Part shown: piece by piece, positions 22,966 to 34,619 of the stretch
Position numbering within the stretch: position 1 is the first letter of the stretch
Layout: every line of letters starts with the position of its first letter
Source: Hawksworthiomyces lignivorus
Lineage: Eukaryota > Ascomycota > Sordariomycetes > Ophiostomatales > Ophiostomataceae
DNA: 64,000 nucleotides
Direction of reading: 5' to 3'
NCBI GenBank assembly: GCA_002917075.1
Contig: NTMA01000002.1
Coordinates: 620,001-684,000, forward strand
Position numbers and translations under genes: made by a program
The notes under the pieces: model-generated
The model's input: only the letters and a program-made list of their open reading frames with translations
Database searches by the model: none
What the model was told of the DNA's origin: nothing

Positions 22966-23272
22966 CTACCCCTCTAACCCCCATGTTACCCCAGACTATC
23001 TCATCCCCGGATTGCACTTAGCGCAAGAGCTCGGGCTTTACGGAGAAGCGGCTACCGGAAAGCAGCGGATAGGCGGATAGGAAAGCGGATAGTAAAACCG
23101 CTTGGAGATAAGGGCCGGGGCGGATGAAAATAGCTACAGCTATCTTATATAAGCCCCGCGGCCACGATGAGCGACAAGTACGTACATTGCCATTGTCCAC
23201 ACGAAGCTTGTGCCTGCTCGCTATTTTTTTCCTCTGTTCTCTACCCGCTCTTCGCTCCTTCGCTCTTTCGCT
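22966..23272. promoter_or_regulatory. Divergent promoter between the MFS/LOV unit and the carotenoid oxygenase pseudogene
   Basis: 307 bases between two divergent starts. It contains TATATAA near 23152-23158 (CTTATATAAGCC), well placed for the oxygenase gene, and a direct repeat of GGCGGATAGGAAAGCGGATAG type at about 23070-23090. No gene inside. Confidence 0.4.
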
Positions 23273-25233
23273 ATGGTGTACAACAACTACTTTGTCAAGG
23301 AGGAGGACCTCCAGTACGTACCTCCCTATCTGGGAGACACGCCGAAGTGCACGGAAGAGGTCCAATGTAAGACTCAGGGCATCTGGCCCGACTAGCTGCA
23401 CGGTTCTCTAGTGAGGTTCGCTTCCCCTATTCCCTCCTTTCTTCGTAGCGTCTCCCCTGCGCACCGCTGACCTTTGCAGAATGGGCTCGGGCCGCTTCAC
23501 CATCCCTTTATCAGAAGACGGCTCGCGCCCCAACGCGGTGCTCCAGCACTTCTTTGACGGCCTCGCCAATTTGCACAAGTTCCGCATGCAGGAAGGCAAG
23601 GTCTTTTATACGAGCCGTCACACGGCCGAGGGCGTTGTGTGCAAGGCCAAGAAGAACGGATTCGTGCAGACAACCATGTTTGGCGTGAACGCCAACACGC
23701 CGCTCAAGGATGCCATCCACGAGGCTATTGACCCTTGCTCTACCATGCTTGGCACGCAGCAGATGCTCTACTTCCCCCAGGGCCACGTGAGCCCCGACGA
23801 CGTCAACGTGAGAAGTTACGCCACGTCGCGGCATCCACCTGCCCAAGGACACGAATCCATACTCTACCGGCACGGCCGCTGCCTGCCCCGAGCGCGAGGA
23901 GGTGCGACCGACCTCCCATACGAGCTGCTGCTGCTCTTGACCTTCTCTTCTCCCCTACTAATCACAGTGGCTGCTGTAGATCCCTTGTGGGCACCGACTT
24001 TAATATGCTGCAGGTCTGCGATGCGAAGACGCTCAAACCCAAGCGCATGCTCAACTGGGGCAACATCGACTCAGAGCTCTCTGGCTTCGGAATCTACGCA
24101 CATCCGCCCAAGGATCGCTCCCGTGGCCAGATGTACAACTACCTCATCTCGCGCGAGGGTGTGATGTACGTCTTCTCTATGGACTACCGCGCGAACCCGG
24201 CGAAGCTGCTGTGGAAGACGCCGTTGCCGTGCAAGCCGTGTTACATCCACTCGCTGGCGATGACGGATCGCTTTGTCGTCTTCATCCGGAATGTACGTAC
24301 GGGAATATGGAAAGTAAGAGGCAAAAGGAGGCGCTAACGAAACAGCCTCTGCACATGGACACGAGTGACCTGTCCAAGCAGGTCATGGAGATGATCGGGT
24401 ACGAGGCGGACATGCCGACCCAGTTTTACGTGCTGGACAAGTTCACCGGAAAACAGTAGGTAAACACGAGTGTCGCCCTCTAGGCGGATAGGCGACTGAC
24501 AGCGCCCGCAGTATTGCAACCTACAGCTGTGCCCAATTTATGCTCTTCCACTCCATCAACGGCTATGACTACGTCGATCCCGCAACGCAAAAGGCCGTTA
24601 TCTACATCGACGTCTGCAGCTACGCCGGAATGCACGTGCGGTACCGTGAGTACTGCCTAAGCGACGTTGTTGATCCGGCCGGGCCCTTCCAGGACGGCAC
24701 GGTTGTGCGCTACGAGCTCGGAGTCGTGCTTGCTCCCACTGCCGACGCCGCTACTGCGCGCCGTGCTACTGTCGCCGCAGCCATTCCCAGCGTTGCTGCC
24801 GAGCTTCCGCGCATTGCCAAGGGCGCGTCCATGCGACTAGGCTACCACTATGTCTACTTCACCGCCGGAAACGGTGGCGCAGCGCCCGGCACGACCGTGC
24901 CCATCGGCCGCTTCGGGAACGGGCGTCAAGGTCGTGCAGGGTGCCTTCTTCGGCAGTCTCGTCAAGTCCGACTGGCTGACGGGCACCCTCAAACGCTGGC
25001 AGCCGGCCGACGGCGAGAGCTGTCCCTGCGAGCCCATCTTCATTGCGCGCCCCGGCGCAACCGAGGAGGATGACGGCATCGTTGTGACCATTGTCGTCAA
25101 CCGCACCGCGACGCACAGTATCCTCGTAGCCTTGGATGGCCGCTCCTTTGAGGAGGTGGCGCGCGCTGACATGCCCCAAGGCTACAGCCTCGGCCCCCAC
25201 GGCTCCTTTATCGAGGGCGATTTTGGCCTGTAG
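23273..25233 (+). pseudogene. Carotenoid cleavage oxygenase (torulene-dioxygenase-like), inactivated
   Basis: Exon blocks at about 23273-23415, 23480-23901, 23970-24292, 24346-24455 and 24512-25233 encode a nearly complete RPE65/CCD-family enzyme. It has GRFTIPLSEDGSRPNAVLQH near the start, the four iron-ligand histidines (in IYAHPPK, CYIHSLAM, LFHSINGY and GPHGSF) and SCPCEPIF near the end. Such enzymes cleave carotenoids; the fungal CAO-2/CarT branch makes beta-apo-4'-carotenal toward neurosporaxanthin. The frame is broken in several places: TAG at 23393-23395 where the family has Trp (WPD-W-LHGS); a one-base frame change between 23808 and 23824 before RRGIHLPKDTN; a phase mismatch at the next junction (about 23902-23980); and an extra base near 24920 between GRFGNG and VKVVQG. 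Neighbouring genes read cleanly, so these are unlikely to be sequencing errors. A short isoform from 23481 onward would still lack the C-terminal His in frame. Confidence 0.85.
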
Positions 25234-26533
25234 AGCTGAACTGCAACTTGTCCTCAAGTTGGCATGTGTGTTTTCTTCGTGTATCTCTCTCCACTGTGCT
25301 TTACAAACATCAGAAGAATGAAACAAAACAGAAAAATAGGAAAAAAAAAAAAAAAAAAAGAATTATACGATCTGCGTTATACCATTACATATTCAACGAG
25401 CTTGCACTAAACGTAAACTTGTCATATTTGTTGTCTTAAGTCACAGTTGACACATTTTTGAGCAACAGCTGCCCGCCCTACAGCCTAGTAGACACGTAAA
25501 GATACGTACGGGTCCGCAGTCGCTGCTGCGTCGTGCTGAAGTCTGACAGCAAGCGCATCACGGACGGCGCGCAGTGAGTGGCGCTGAAGCAAGTTTCCAC
25601 CTGCCACTTTCCCTTTCCCATGAGTGCTGATGCAAGCGTGCTACAGTAGCTGCCCGGCGTTGTTGACGATCATCTAGAACGAAGAACGTAAATGGTGACG
25701 GTGGCGTCATCTCAAAGGCTTGCAGAAAGCTGGCTTGAGCTAGTCACTACCTCAATCATAATGCTGAGGTCATACCGCAACAACATCAGCTCCAGGAGCC
25801 TTATGGTGTCGACTCAACCGCACATAATTTTCCGCCGCGTAGAATAACGATTGAGGTTGCTCGCCGAGTCGTGAAAAAAATGCAGCGTAGGGTGAGGCCA
25901 AAGCTACTGGAAAAAACTTTCTATTTTCCTGCTGGGATATTTCGACAACAAGTCTGTCGTGCTTTTGAATTGTGGCCCATAATATTGTCGGACTTTGGCA
26001 GTCAGAACTAAACCCGGATGAAGAAGCATTTAAATGTGTCAAACTCACTAGGCAATAAGTACTGCTGGTCGAAGAAATGCTTAAAGGCGTGTATAACTAC
26101 CTTTTCCGGAAGGTAGACACAATACAAAGCTATAGAATTGTCACGATCAAGATAATTTTAAAGTATAATGCATGAATGTATATGCATAAGAAACTGCAGC
26201 ATATAGAAGGCAGTAGGAGGCAGCCGAGAGCATTCCGAAGGGTGTCGCAGAAAGGAGACAAAGGCGTAGGCTGAAGCTGGATTCCGTATACACAGGGGAT
26301 TCACGAAGGATTATTTTCAGAGTCTCATCAAAAGCAGAGCTCTGTGGCTGTGCTGCAGGAACAGCCGAAGGCACACCCGCTAAGCAGGTTCAGGCAGGAG
26401 CAGCACAGGAATATGTCAAATAAGGAAATTCTTAATGACAAGATTCGTGTTTTATATTCGGCTGTTACGGTGAGACGCTTAACAATTACCAGCTTGAAGG
26501 TAGCCCCCCCTCCCCCAAGGGACGTGTAGGAAT
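25234..26533. other. Intergenic region downstream of the oxygenase pseudogene
   Basis: 1.3 kb, A19 run at 25341-25359, otherwise mixed composition. Short frames only, no domain recognised. Confidence 0.6.
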
Positions 26534-26830
26534 TCACACTTGTATAATATAATTTATTTGTTTATCTTTTATAATAGCCTTCCATATAACCTCGTGAAAC
26601 TCGTCAGGCAGCTGAATATTTGTTGAATGTCTTGATTTTGGAACAACAACGACTGTTGAGCCTAATTTCTCTCCTAGCTCCTTTGATTCTTGTGGAACTG
26701 TTCTATCTAACTCTCTAGCCACGAGCACAAACATAGATCCATCGCCCCTGTTACCAATACCTTCTGCATACGGAAAAAGGTTTAAGATCCGAAGTGCAAC
26801 AATGTTAACCTTGTAGTCTTCGAAATATAT
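26534..26830 (-). pseudogene. C-terminal remnant of an alpha/beta-hydrolase
   Basis: Minus-strand frame of about 95 codons, open from about 26830 down to the stop at 26534. It reads VNIVALRILNLFPYAEGIGN, then FVLVARELDRTVPQES, STVVVVPKSRHSTNI and PDEFHEVIWKAI. The pattern (strand with acidic residue, then strand with His followed by PDEF) is that of the last 90 residues of alpha/beta-hydrolases, with Asp in ELDRTVP and His in SRHST as the possible catalytic pair. No nucleophile elbow (GxSxG) or earlier part is present upstream in any frame, so this looks like a truncated relic. Identification rests on pattern only. Confidence 0.35.
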
Positions 26831-26866
26831 ATAATTAGTACAAAGAGAGCGACAACGACGTATAAA

Positions 26867-27240
26867 CTAACGATAAGCCCTTTCGACTACGTAGTGACCT
26901 AGGGGAGTCGCTGGGCCGTTAAAAGAGATTGTCACCACGTCGACGGCTCGCCGTTGTTTCCTGCCAGGCTCAGGTGGAAGAGAGAGGCGGTTGCCGGTAG
27001 TACTTACCAGTGACGTCCGGGGGCAGTACGGTGCAGGAGGCCTTTCACGACAATGGTTTCGGCGTTCGGTTGAGTGGTGGTATTGTTCTCTGCGTCAGGG
27101 AGAAGAATATTGTCGTCTTCAGTGGTCAAGACTACGAAAAAATTCGCAGTCGGGAAAGAGGAGGAGGAGAGCGGAAGGGAGGCGGTACGGGCCGCGCGGG
27201 CCGCCGGGGCATCGGTGGCCCTGATCCCGGCAGCAGCCAT
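26867..27240 (-). CDS. Possible small spliced gene of unknown function
   Basis: Exon 1 27240-27008 and exon 2 26960-26867 join across a 47-base intron with perfect ends (GTAAGT ... GGCAG) in matching phase, giving 108 residues. The first 35 residues are Ala/Ser/Arg-rich (MAAAGIRATDAPAARAART), like a targeting peptide. Then follow NFFVVLTTEDDNILL and VDVVTISFNGPATPLGHYVV. Codon third positions are GC-rich in exon 1, unlike the surroundings. I do not recognise it. It could be chance; the splice signals and phase are the main support. It lies directly upstream of the alpha/beta-hydrolase remnant on the same strand. Confidence 0.3.
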
Positions 27241-27751
27241 AGGATGAATGGGTTGTACAGTAATAGGATTAACGATTAATGATAATGGTGATGATTATGA
27301 TTCAAAAGGTCGTAAGCTTTCCAGCACGAGCACTTGGTTTTCGGCTCTAGCCAATTAAGCGTTTGGACGTTCTGGCTCATCAGCACTCATAGCTCAGATA
27401 GACTTGAAGGAGGCGCAGCAGCTCTACCATGACGGATCAACCGATAATATTTCCACGATGAAACTCATTTTCAAAGCTTAAGCTAATCCGATTAAAGACA
27501 TATTTTGTCTCTTGCTAAGACAAAAGACCCATTTTCAATCATTTGAAAGATCAGCTTTTACTGCCTCGGCAGCTCATTGCCGCAAGGTCCCATGATCAGA
27601 ATGAAGAGGATAAGAGACAAAAGAATGGGCAATATAGTTCCACGCGCTGGTTCACAATTCCACTAAGCAGAGAACAAGTGCCAAGACTTTCTAGGCGACA
27701 TAACAATCGGCTAAGACGTCGAGGCCTGCCCTTGAACGAGACGAAGTTTAT

Positions 27752-28454
27752 TTACGCTTCGACCTTCACAATGCGGCCCGTCTCTACTTCGTAGACGTAG
27801 CCCGTAATTGGCACGTCAAGAAGCAATGGGTTTCCCTTAAGGAGAGCGATGTCATCAAGCACGCTCTGCTTCAAGTCTGTGAATGGAAGGAATGCAATAT
27901 GGTCTGCCTTGTGGCCAAGATCTTTGTGGACCTTGTCCCGCAGATCCGCATCGCTGAAGGTTAACATGCCGCAATCAGTCTGTAAGAGGGTTTCGATGTT
28001 AGCCACTACCTCTGATTGGTGATTCAATATGGGCATATACTTACGTGATGCACAATAACGATTTCTCGGGTCCCAAGCAGCTGTTGAGAGATGACCAGAG
28101 AGCGCAGAGCCTCAATGGTTCGGCCGCCTGCATTTCGGATGACATGCGCATCACCTTCTTGCAAGCCAAGGATCTTAGCGGGATCTTTGGGATACTATCG
28201 TTAGGGCGGTTCCTTCTCATGTTTAAAAGAGTGGATTGGTTCCAGCCTAATCATACCGAGTCTAGCATCCATGCAAGCTACGATCGCGACTTTCCTGGTT
28301 CGATGTATTAGCCGAGCACCTCTTTGGTCTTGCATTTGGGTGAGACTAGGTTGCACCGTGCAGGGGGCAGCGGCAGATGCCCTTTGGTAAAGGAAGCCGC
28401 ATATGCCTGGTTGGCCTGCTCAAACTCGGATGCGACGAGATTCGCGGAAGACAT
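27752..28454 (-). CDS. Beta-class carbonic anhydrase
   Basis: Four exons on the minus strand: 28454-28357, 28294-28257, 28184-28045 and 27979-27752, giving 167 residues, the size of the short microbial beta-carbonic anhydrases. Zinc ligands are Cys40 (in [12 protein letters not shown]), His92 and Cys95 (in IVHHTDCGML). The Asp42-Arg44 dyad of the family is present, as are [11 protein letters not shown] and [11 protein letters not shown] near the end. It should interconvert CO2 and bicarbonate in the cytosol as a dimer or tetramer. Intron 2 must end in CCAAAG to restore CMDARLDPAKIL; a GATAG only five bases past a CCTAAC branch site is skipped. No targeting peptide. The T26 run at 28481-28506 sits just upstream of the start, in the 5' leader. 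All catalytic residues are intact, in contrast to several decayed neighbours. Confidence 0.88.
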
Positions 28455-30421
28455 GGTCAACTATTTCAAGTTTTGGAATGTTTTTTTTTTTTTTTTTTTT
28501 TTTTTTGGGATACGATAATTGGCAATCTGGGATCGATTTTGCTAAATATGTCTGCTTTGACAAAGATTCTGCTAGACAAATATGGGGCTAGGCAAGAAGG
28601 CCCTAATATACCTCTAGGCTTCGACGTCGCGACTCCAGAGCGCGGGGTTGAGAGCGGCTTCTGTTGAGGTGATTGAGGTGCTAGGGGCTGCACTTTGTGC
28701 TTTCTGTTCTATACAACTACCAGCTGACTTGACGCCATAAGCGACATATTTCGCGTAATGTGATTCCGGCCAATGGATTTGTTAGTGGTCGAGCTGATTC
28801 AAAGTGCAGTGCAGCCCCGAGTCTTGGCTAGACCAAAACGTCTAGGAGCATGTTTTTTTTCGGCTGCATTGAATCTTGAAATGCGCAAGTCTTTTTGTTT
28901 TAGTTACTTTTAATTTGTCCAATACTATCATCACTGGCTTGTGTGATACTTCGCGACTAGAACAAATACGTCTTGCATTTAAGCTTGGACCTCCAACTTG
29001 ATGTGTCTGTGTTGGTTCCTTTTCTCCTTCTTTTCACTTACCAATCGTGAAAAGAGAGTTTTGGTTATTGTTAGTTATATATACTTCGATGGCATTCAGT
29101 GATAACTATTAAATGTTGAGCTGCTAAAATTAGCATGTTACATGATTTTGAACCAGCAAAGAGCGATAGAATATACATACATATATATATATATCAGCAA
29201 GCATAAAACTTTGATGCAGAACACAGACTGTCCAAGATCTACGCTGTACTAGTCTAACCAAGAAAATAGAGGGAAAATCCCCCGCCCGCGCAAGATCCGC
29301 GGGCGCCGAAAAAAATTACACCGGCGCCGCGCGTTAAAGAGCCTCTGTCGTACTCCTAGATATCGAGATGTTTGTAGAAATTCAGCATCCCGATTATTGA
29401 ACTTCCATGCGCCGTTCCATCCCTAGCGCTGAATCTACCTCTTCACTGAGAATGTTTCTTCTTGCCTATTCTAGCTTTTGAACACGAGCCAACTCTAGTC
29501 TTCCTTTCATTCAAGCCATGTCTTCACTATTTCAAGTTTTGTCTTGACGGCCTGTCTTTCCATTGTCACATAGATATAGCACTCTTCAACAAGGTCGAAC
29601 TTCAGTGGATCTACAAAGAGTCTATCGCGACGAAGACAGAAATACCCGCGTTCGAAGTTCTATGAAGCAGAAGCGATCCCGTTCACGTGCCATTCCAAAC
29701 CTTTGGCGAAGTGTGTCGAATATGCTATCTGCGCACTATCTACGACTTAGGAAACACCGGCGGCAATAGCAAGTTGTGGCATGTCGACCAGCAGCTGGAC
29801 CAAGGAAATATGGCACAGTCGATTCAGAGACTTACAGAGTAAATTTCAGAGTGTTCTGAGGGCACCGGTCCAGCCATTCGCCTACGAGGGAGACAATCAA
29901 GGCAGAATCGCAGCAGGGGAGCTGAGTAGATGAGATCGAGAAGGCCATCAGTGAGCTCGATGAACTAAGCAGAGCCGCCAATCTATCCCAGTAACAAATA
30001 AAAATCTTCATGAAGTCGTTCAACTGTATCGTTGCCAAAATGAAGTCCGAATAGTAGGAAGAACAGAAGAGCCATTATCATTCCTCATAGACTAAGTGCT
30101 TTATCTAATGGTGCGTCGCCTTGCAGGGAAAAGGCATATGTTCTATGCTGACTGCAAACTCTCTTAGGATTCTGTACCATTTCTCTTCTCTGATTTCGCA
30201 GAAGTCGAGGCTGAATGTGAAGTCATTCATACCGATATACACTTAAAGCCCTGTATAGTCGGCGTGAAGATTTCATGCAGAAACAGTATCGACATAGTAT
30301 TAGGATTTGCAAAGCGTGCAAAATCTGACTGGCAGAGACATCTTTCTTGCAATCCTAGAGGTTTCAACCGACTCGACTTATCGCAATGGCACTGTTTCAG
30401 GCCTAGGGTATTTAATTCGAC
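28455..30421. other. AT-rich intergenic region
   Basis: About 2 kb with a T26 run (28481-28506) and a (TA)n microsatellite around 29176-29194. Plus-strand frames at 29462-30040 have some protein-like stretches (PFQTFGEVCRICYLRTIYDL near 29670) broken by stops, perhaps an old gene relic. I could not assign it. Confidence 0.5.
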
Positions 30422-31184
30422 TTAATAAGATACTGAAAGGAAATCATGATAGAAACAAGACAGTATTGGAAGTGCAACCACTAATAGCGGTAATGTTAGG
30501 ATTCCCTGGGGCCCCGACACCCTCATCTTGCCAGACGATGATGCCGATAGAGTTTCTAAAGCACGAGTTGTCGTCGGAGTTGATGTACGTAGCGTGACAT
30601 CAGGATTCCCGCCAGTAACGGTATACGTCAAGGGAATAAAGCTCGTATACGTGAATGAGGATGTTTTAGCGTTGAAGTATGTTGCATCGTATGAGCTCAT
30701 TGAAGCGAGAATACTTGATGGAATAGGTGCAACCGAATAGCCATAGCTCGCGCAATCCTCTTCATAGAGGGTGTAATTATTATAGTTTGCTTCACCAAAT
30801 TGGCTATCGCACCAATAGCACCTAGTGGTTGAGCTTGATGAGTTTAAAAATGTTGTCACTGCACCTCTAAATGTATGACTTACTGTAGTCCGGTCGATAC
30901 ATATCCATTCCCACATAAGCACTCATATTGTTGTGATCCCAAAAAACTCCGACAGTCATTGCTTAATTGTGAAGCAAAACTACAGATGCCGCCGTCTCCA
31001 AGACAAAAATTTCCGATGGTGAAAGGGTCAACCTCGATATCGAAGAATCTATTACTATTGTCGTAGAAATCCCCGCATCTTGCCTGGGGTGAAGAACCGC
31101 TTGTTCAGTAACAGAAAGTGTTGCCGTCGCCCGTCCTCCCCAGGTAATCAAGGCAGAGAGTGTGATTAATCTCTGCATTTTCAT
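30422..31184 (-). pseudogene. Secreted Cys-rich, probably GPI-anchored protein with a one-base frameshift
   Basis: The minus-strand frame from 31184 starts with a signal peptide (MKMQRLITLSALITWGGRAT) and runs to HPRQ near 31085. From there the coding signal continues in another frame: CGDFYDNSNRFFDIEVDPF, GNFCLGDGGICSFASQLSND, CRSFLGSQQYECLCGNGYVS. A GTAAGT...CACTAG intron (about 30890-30829) in good phase leads to CYWCDSQFGEANYNNYTLYE. The end is Ser/Thr-rich and then a hydrophobic tail (LTLPLLVVALPILSCFYHDF), typical of a GPI-anchor signal. One missing base between the Gln and Cys codons explains the break. The layout is that of fungal cell-surface proteins of unknown function. No intron can repair the shift. 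A sequencing error cannot be excluded with a single lesion. Confidence 0.55.
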
Positions 31185-31933
31185 GTCGCAATCAGTTGTG
31201 TAGACTATATGAGCTGAGAATTATTTATTCAGACTTATATGCAAGGCAGTCCAAAATGTTAAATGACCATACTTTGTTTCGGCATGCATCCGTAGACAGT
31301 CGAGCCAGCGGGAAGCCAGCGAATTTTGAGATCTGGACTTATACATGTAGTACGTGAACTGGAGCATACAAACAGGTGGCCACGGGCTATACGCTCATTC
31401 GCTGTGCTACAAAACCCATTGGTGCGATATCTGACTACTTATACGAATAATACGGTTCTCAGAGCTATCTCGTTTCAGGGCGAGGCCACCATCTCCTCAA
31501 TTCCTATTAACCTAAAATATCTATTGTTTGTGGCTCTAAGCCAGATATTTCGCGTAAGCCAACCCAATATCATACTGGTGGTAGAGGCGACGGTGGGCTT
31601 CGGGCGAAGCCGATGCGATCGCTTCTTGATAGCACATTGAGAATGAGGCCCAACTCATATAGAGCCAACCTGTCATGCTGTGTTGGATTCTTCCTACTGC
31701 CAGCAATTCAAATATTTAACATTATATCTGTCGAACTGCTAATGCTTCAAAAATTGAAGAAGAGCTGTTCAGATTTTTAAAATGTCTCTGCAAACAACTA
31801 CTAGCAACGTTGCTGGTCTCATCTAGGCCGTGTTGTTCTTAAGTATGGTTGACCAGCTGCCCATACTCTACTTAAGCGTCCTAGAGTCAAGTGTATTACT
31901 CAACTAATACAGCCTAGCAAATTTGATCACCAT
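31185..31933. other. Intergenic region
   Basis: 750 bases, AT-rich, no coding signal. Divergent 5' regions of the GPI-type pseudogene and the membrane-protein gene. Confidence 0.5.
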
Positions 31934-34619
31934 GTTAGCACTGACGTTTGTTCTTGGCGGATTTCTGAGGCACAGAAATTCCGCCTCGACTTGGTATGTT
32001 ATAGTAGTGAAATGCTTCTACATCCTCTGCGCTAGGCTTCTGATATTAAATTTCTAGGACAGTTGCGGGTGAAGCGTTTGCACGATCACATTGGCCAGTC
32101 CTCCTTCGGACGGATGGTGCCTACAGCCATGGTGTTTACAGACCTGTGCTGCTCACGACTGTCGCCGTCACTGTTATGACTTATCTGATCTCACTTGCAG
32201 GAATCATAACGCCCTTAGGACTCTCGCAAGGATTTGTCGAGTTGTCGCCCACTATGGCCTCTTTCCGGTATGCTCCAGACAACTCAGCTTTCGGGCAGGG
32301 AACGTTCCCAAGAAGCAATTTAAAATTCTCCCGGATGTGTTACTCGGGTATAGCGACATTGTTTCTGGTTCCCATGCCGTGTCCGTTTTCAGATACAGTC
32401 GCCGTTGTCGAATGGTCCAGCAATGGCGTAGAAAATACTGCCTTCCCATATGGCTACAATATGTCTATCCCACAATGTATTATTGATACATACTCCAGCG
32501 GAACACAGAATGAAACCACTGTATCCAATTTTTTGACATCCAATACCGGCAGTATCTCTCTCAGATTGACCCAACTATAAATAATGGCTCAAGTTTCGCC
32601 AGAGGCGTGAATCATGTGATTCAGAGTGTAATTAATAGTAGCGGTTTTCTAGTCGTGGAAGGGCTTGTTATCGACATAGTTACCGGCGGGGTTGGTTTCA
32701 GGAATCATACTTTCCTTCCAGGTTTTACCAACGGCGTCTCCTGGACTGAAGATCTTCTTTTTGTCGAACCGGAGACTGTTTGTGTAGACACAAATCTGAC
32801 ACTCGACTTTACAGTCGCATCAAGCACCAGTAGTTCGGACCTGTTTTTGGACAACTACGTGCTTACAGATCGCGGGGGGTTTTCAAACCTCGACCATAGT
32901 ATTTACCTAGAAGCTGATGTCACCGATCCACAAGCCGACCCTGACTTATATGGTCGAGCTTACAAATCTGCGTGGCTGAACAACGGCTACACCGCTGTGT
33001 ATTTGAATGTTACAGCCTTGAATGAAAACTCTAGCAGTGGTTCTACTAGAGCGTGGAGCTATCTAAACTCCTATGTGGGAAAATCGTTTCCTATGCCGTT
33101 TTCAGCCACCACATTAAGCGACGTCCCTATTCTTGGGACCGCCGAAGGCTATGGGGCTTGCCTGGCATTATGATGCCAGCACTGGCAGCAACGTGATTAT
33201 TAATAAGACGGATCCAGCGAAATCAGCACCTTGCCCTAACCCGTTCAACATCAACTCGACTATTTTTGGCATTGATATACGTAAGTTCGAAAGAGACCCA
33301 GGGAAATATTGGCTTATTGAGGCGTTGCTGATACAAAGTTCAAGCCAACCTGTGTACGTATACTAGTACTACTGCTGATATTTCGAGCGTTATGATCGAC
33401 TGCAATCTCATGTACGGAATTCCGCGTCACCCAGATGGCAGTCTCGGACTCTTGTTTGAAGCAGACACCAACTGGACACAGCCTATTTACTCCTGCGCCA
33501 GTGCCGTCAAGGCCAAAGTCCGCACAGTCTCGTTTACATACAACGGAACGACGGGCTCACTCCAAGGTCTCGATGTCACCAATATCCAGGACAAGGCTTA
33601 TGATGGTCCAGAGGACATGCCTGTCTGGGGAGTAGAACAAGCAGGAGACCAGTATAGCTACGTGGCAATCAACCTCGTCTGGGGTCTAGTATCAGCGTCG
33701 CATCAAGGAGACGCCAATGTATCTACAGTCCAGAAGAGCTCACTCTATCTGCAAGGATATGCATCGTCGCCAGCACTGTCATATGATACCGCCGACAATT
33801 TACCTGCCGCCGAAGTCTGGTCGTATTGCATGGGGGTAGCCTATAGCATAGGCTCTTTTATTAATTTCGGCACTGCACAGCCGGATTACACGGGTCAGAG
33901 GTGATCTAAATTTGTTCCTCAAATGGCAGAACGCAACTAAATCTGCCTCGACCGCTGGACTCGTCCATAACTTGGCCTTCACGGACTGCGTCGCCTCTCT
34001 TGTTATCGAGACAAAGAGCCGCGCTTCCTTCGGCACGACTGCCCCTCTTGGTCAGGTTACACCGACCGCGGAAGTGGTACAATACAATTACCTCTTTGGC
34101 ATCCCGGCCTTTTTAGTTGCCCTAGGGCTTCTTCTCAGCCTCTTAACGGCACTGGCGACCTTTTTTTTCCAGCGCCACACACTGACCAGACTACGGGAGT
34201 TCATTCAACAAACAAGCGCGGGGCGCATCTACACAGCCTTGCTCGACCGGCAGACGAGCAACTTCAAAGACCGGGGCAGAGTTTGGGTCAAAGCAGCCGG
34301 CGGAGAGGTGATCGATCCGATCCGGAGCTGGGAGGAGCGTGGAGGCGTGCAGGACGCACTGCTCAGCGATGCGAAGGCAGTCGGCAGCGGTAGTGGAAGT
34401 GAAATCCCTGCTATTGCCGCCGAAAATAACGCCTCCGCCGAGGCCATCGAGATTCCTGACGAAAGTGGCAACTATGGTGAAGCTCAGAAAGCTGAAGCGG
34501 TGCCGATACCTGAAATTTCACAGATAGCAGGTGAAGAATGCCGCGCAGACGACTCGACTCACGTAGGCGACAATGTGGAATATGAGACATGTGGAGAGGT
34601 AAGCATTGACACCGCGTAG
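31934..34619 (+). pseudogene. Large glycosylated membrane protein of unknown function, frame interrupted
   Basis: Exons 31934-31995, 32058-32520, 32565-about 33150, about 33150-33280 and 33339-34619 encode a protein of about 800 residues. There is an N-terminal membrane segment (LLTTVAVTVMTYLISLAGII) and a long extracellular region with many N-glycosylation sites (NMS, NET, NSS, NHT, NLT, NVT, NKT, NST). A second membrane segment (about 34100-34165) and an acidic cytosolic tail follow. I recall unnamed paralogues in many Pezizomycotina. Introns 31996-32057, 32521-32564 (44 bases) and 33281-33338 (ACAAAG acceptor) solve most breaks. Two remain: near 33150 (either one extra base, or an intron 33075-33147 ending GAAG), and a one-base insertion at about 33901 between TGQR and DLNLFLKWQNAT, which no intron explains. 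The true start may lie further upstream. Called a pseudogene for the second lesion. Confidence 0.55.

Noticed and set aside
29176..29194. (TA)n stretch as a possible regulatory or origin element
   Set aside because: Simple microsatellite with no supporting features.
33281..33338. Third frameshift in the glycosylated membrane-protein gene
   Set aside because: A GTAAGT donor, CTGAT branch site and ACAAAG acceptor remove the break as an intron and keep the frame.
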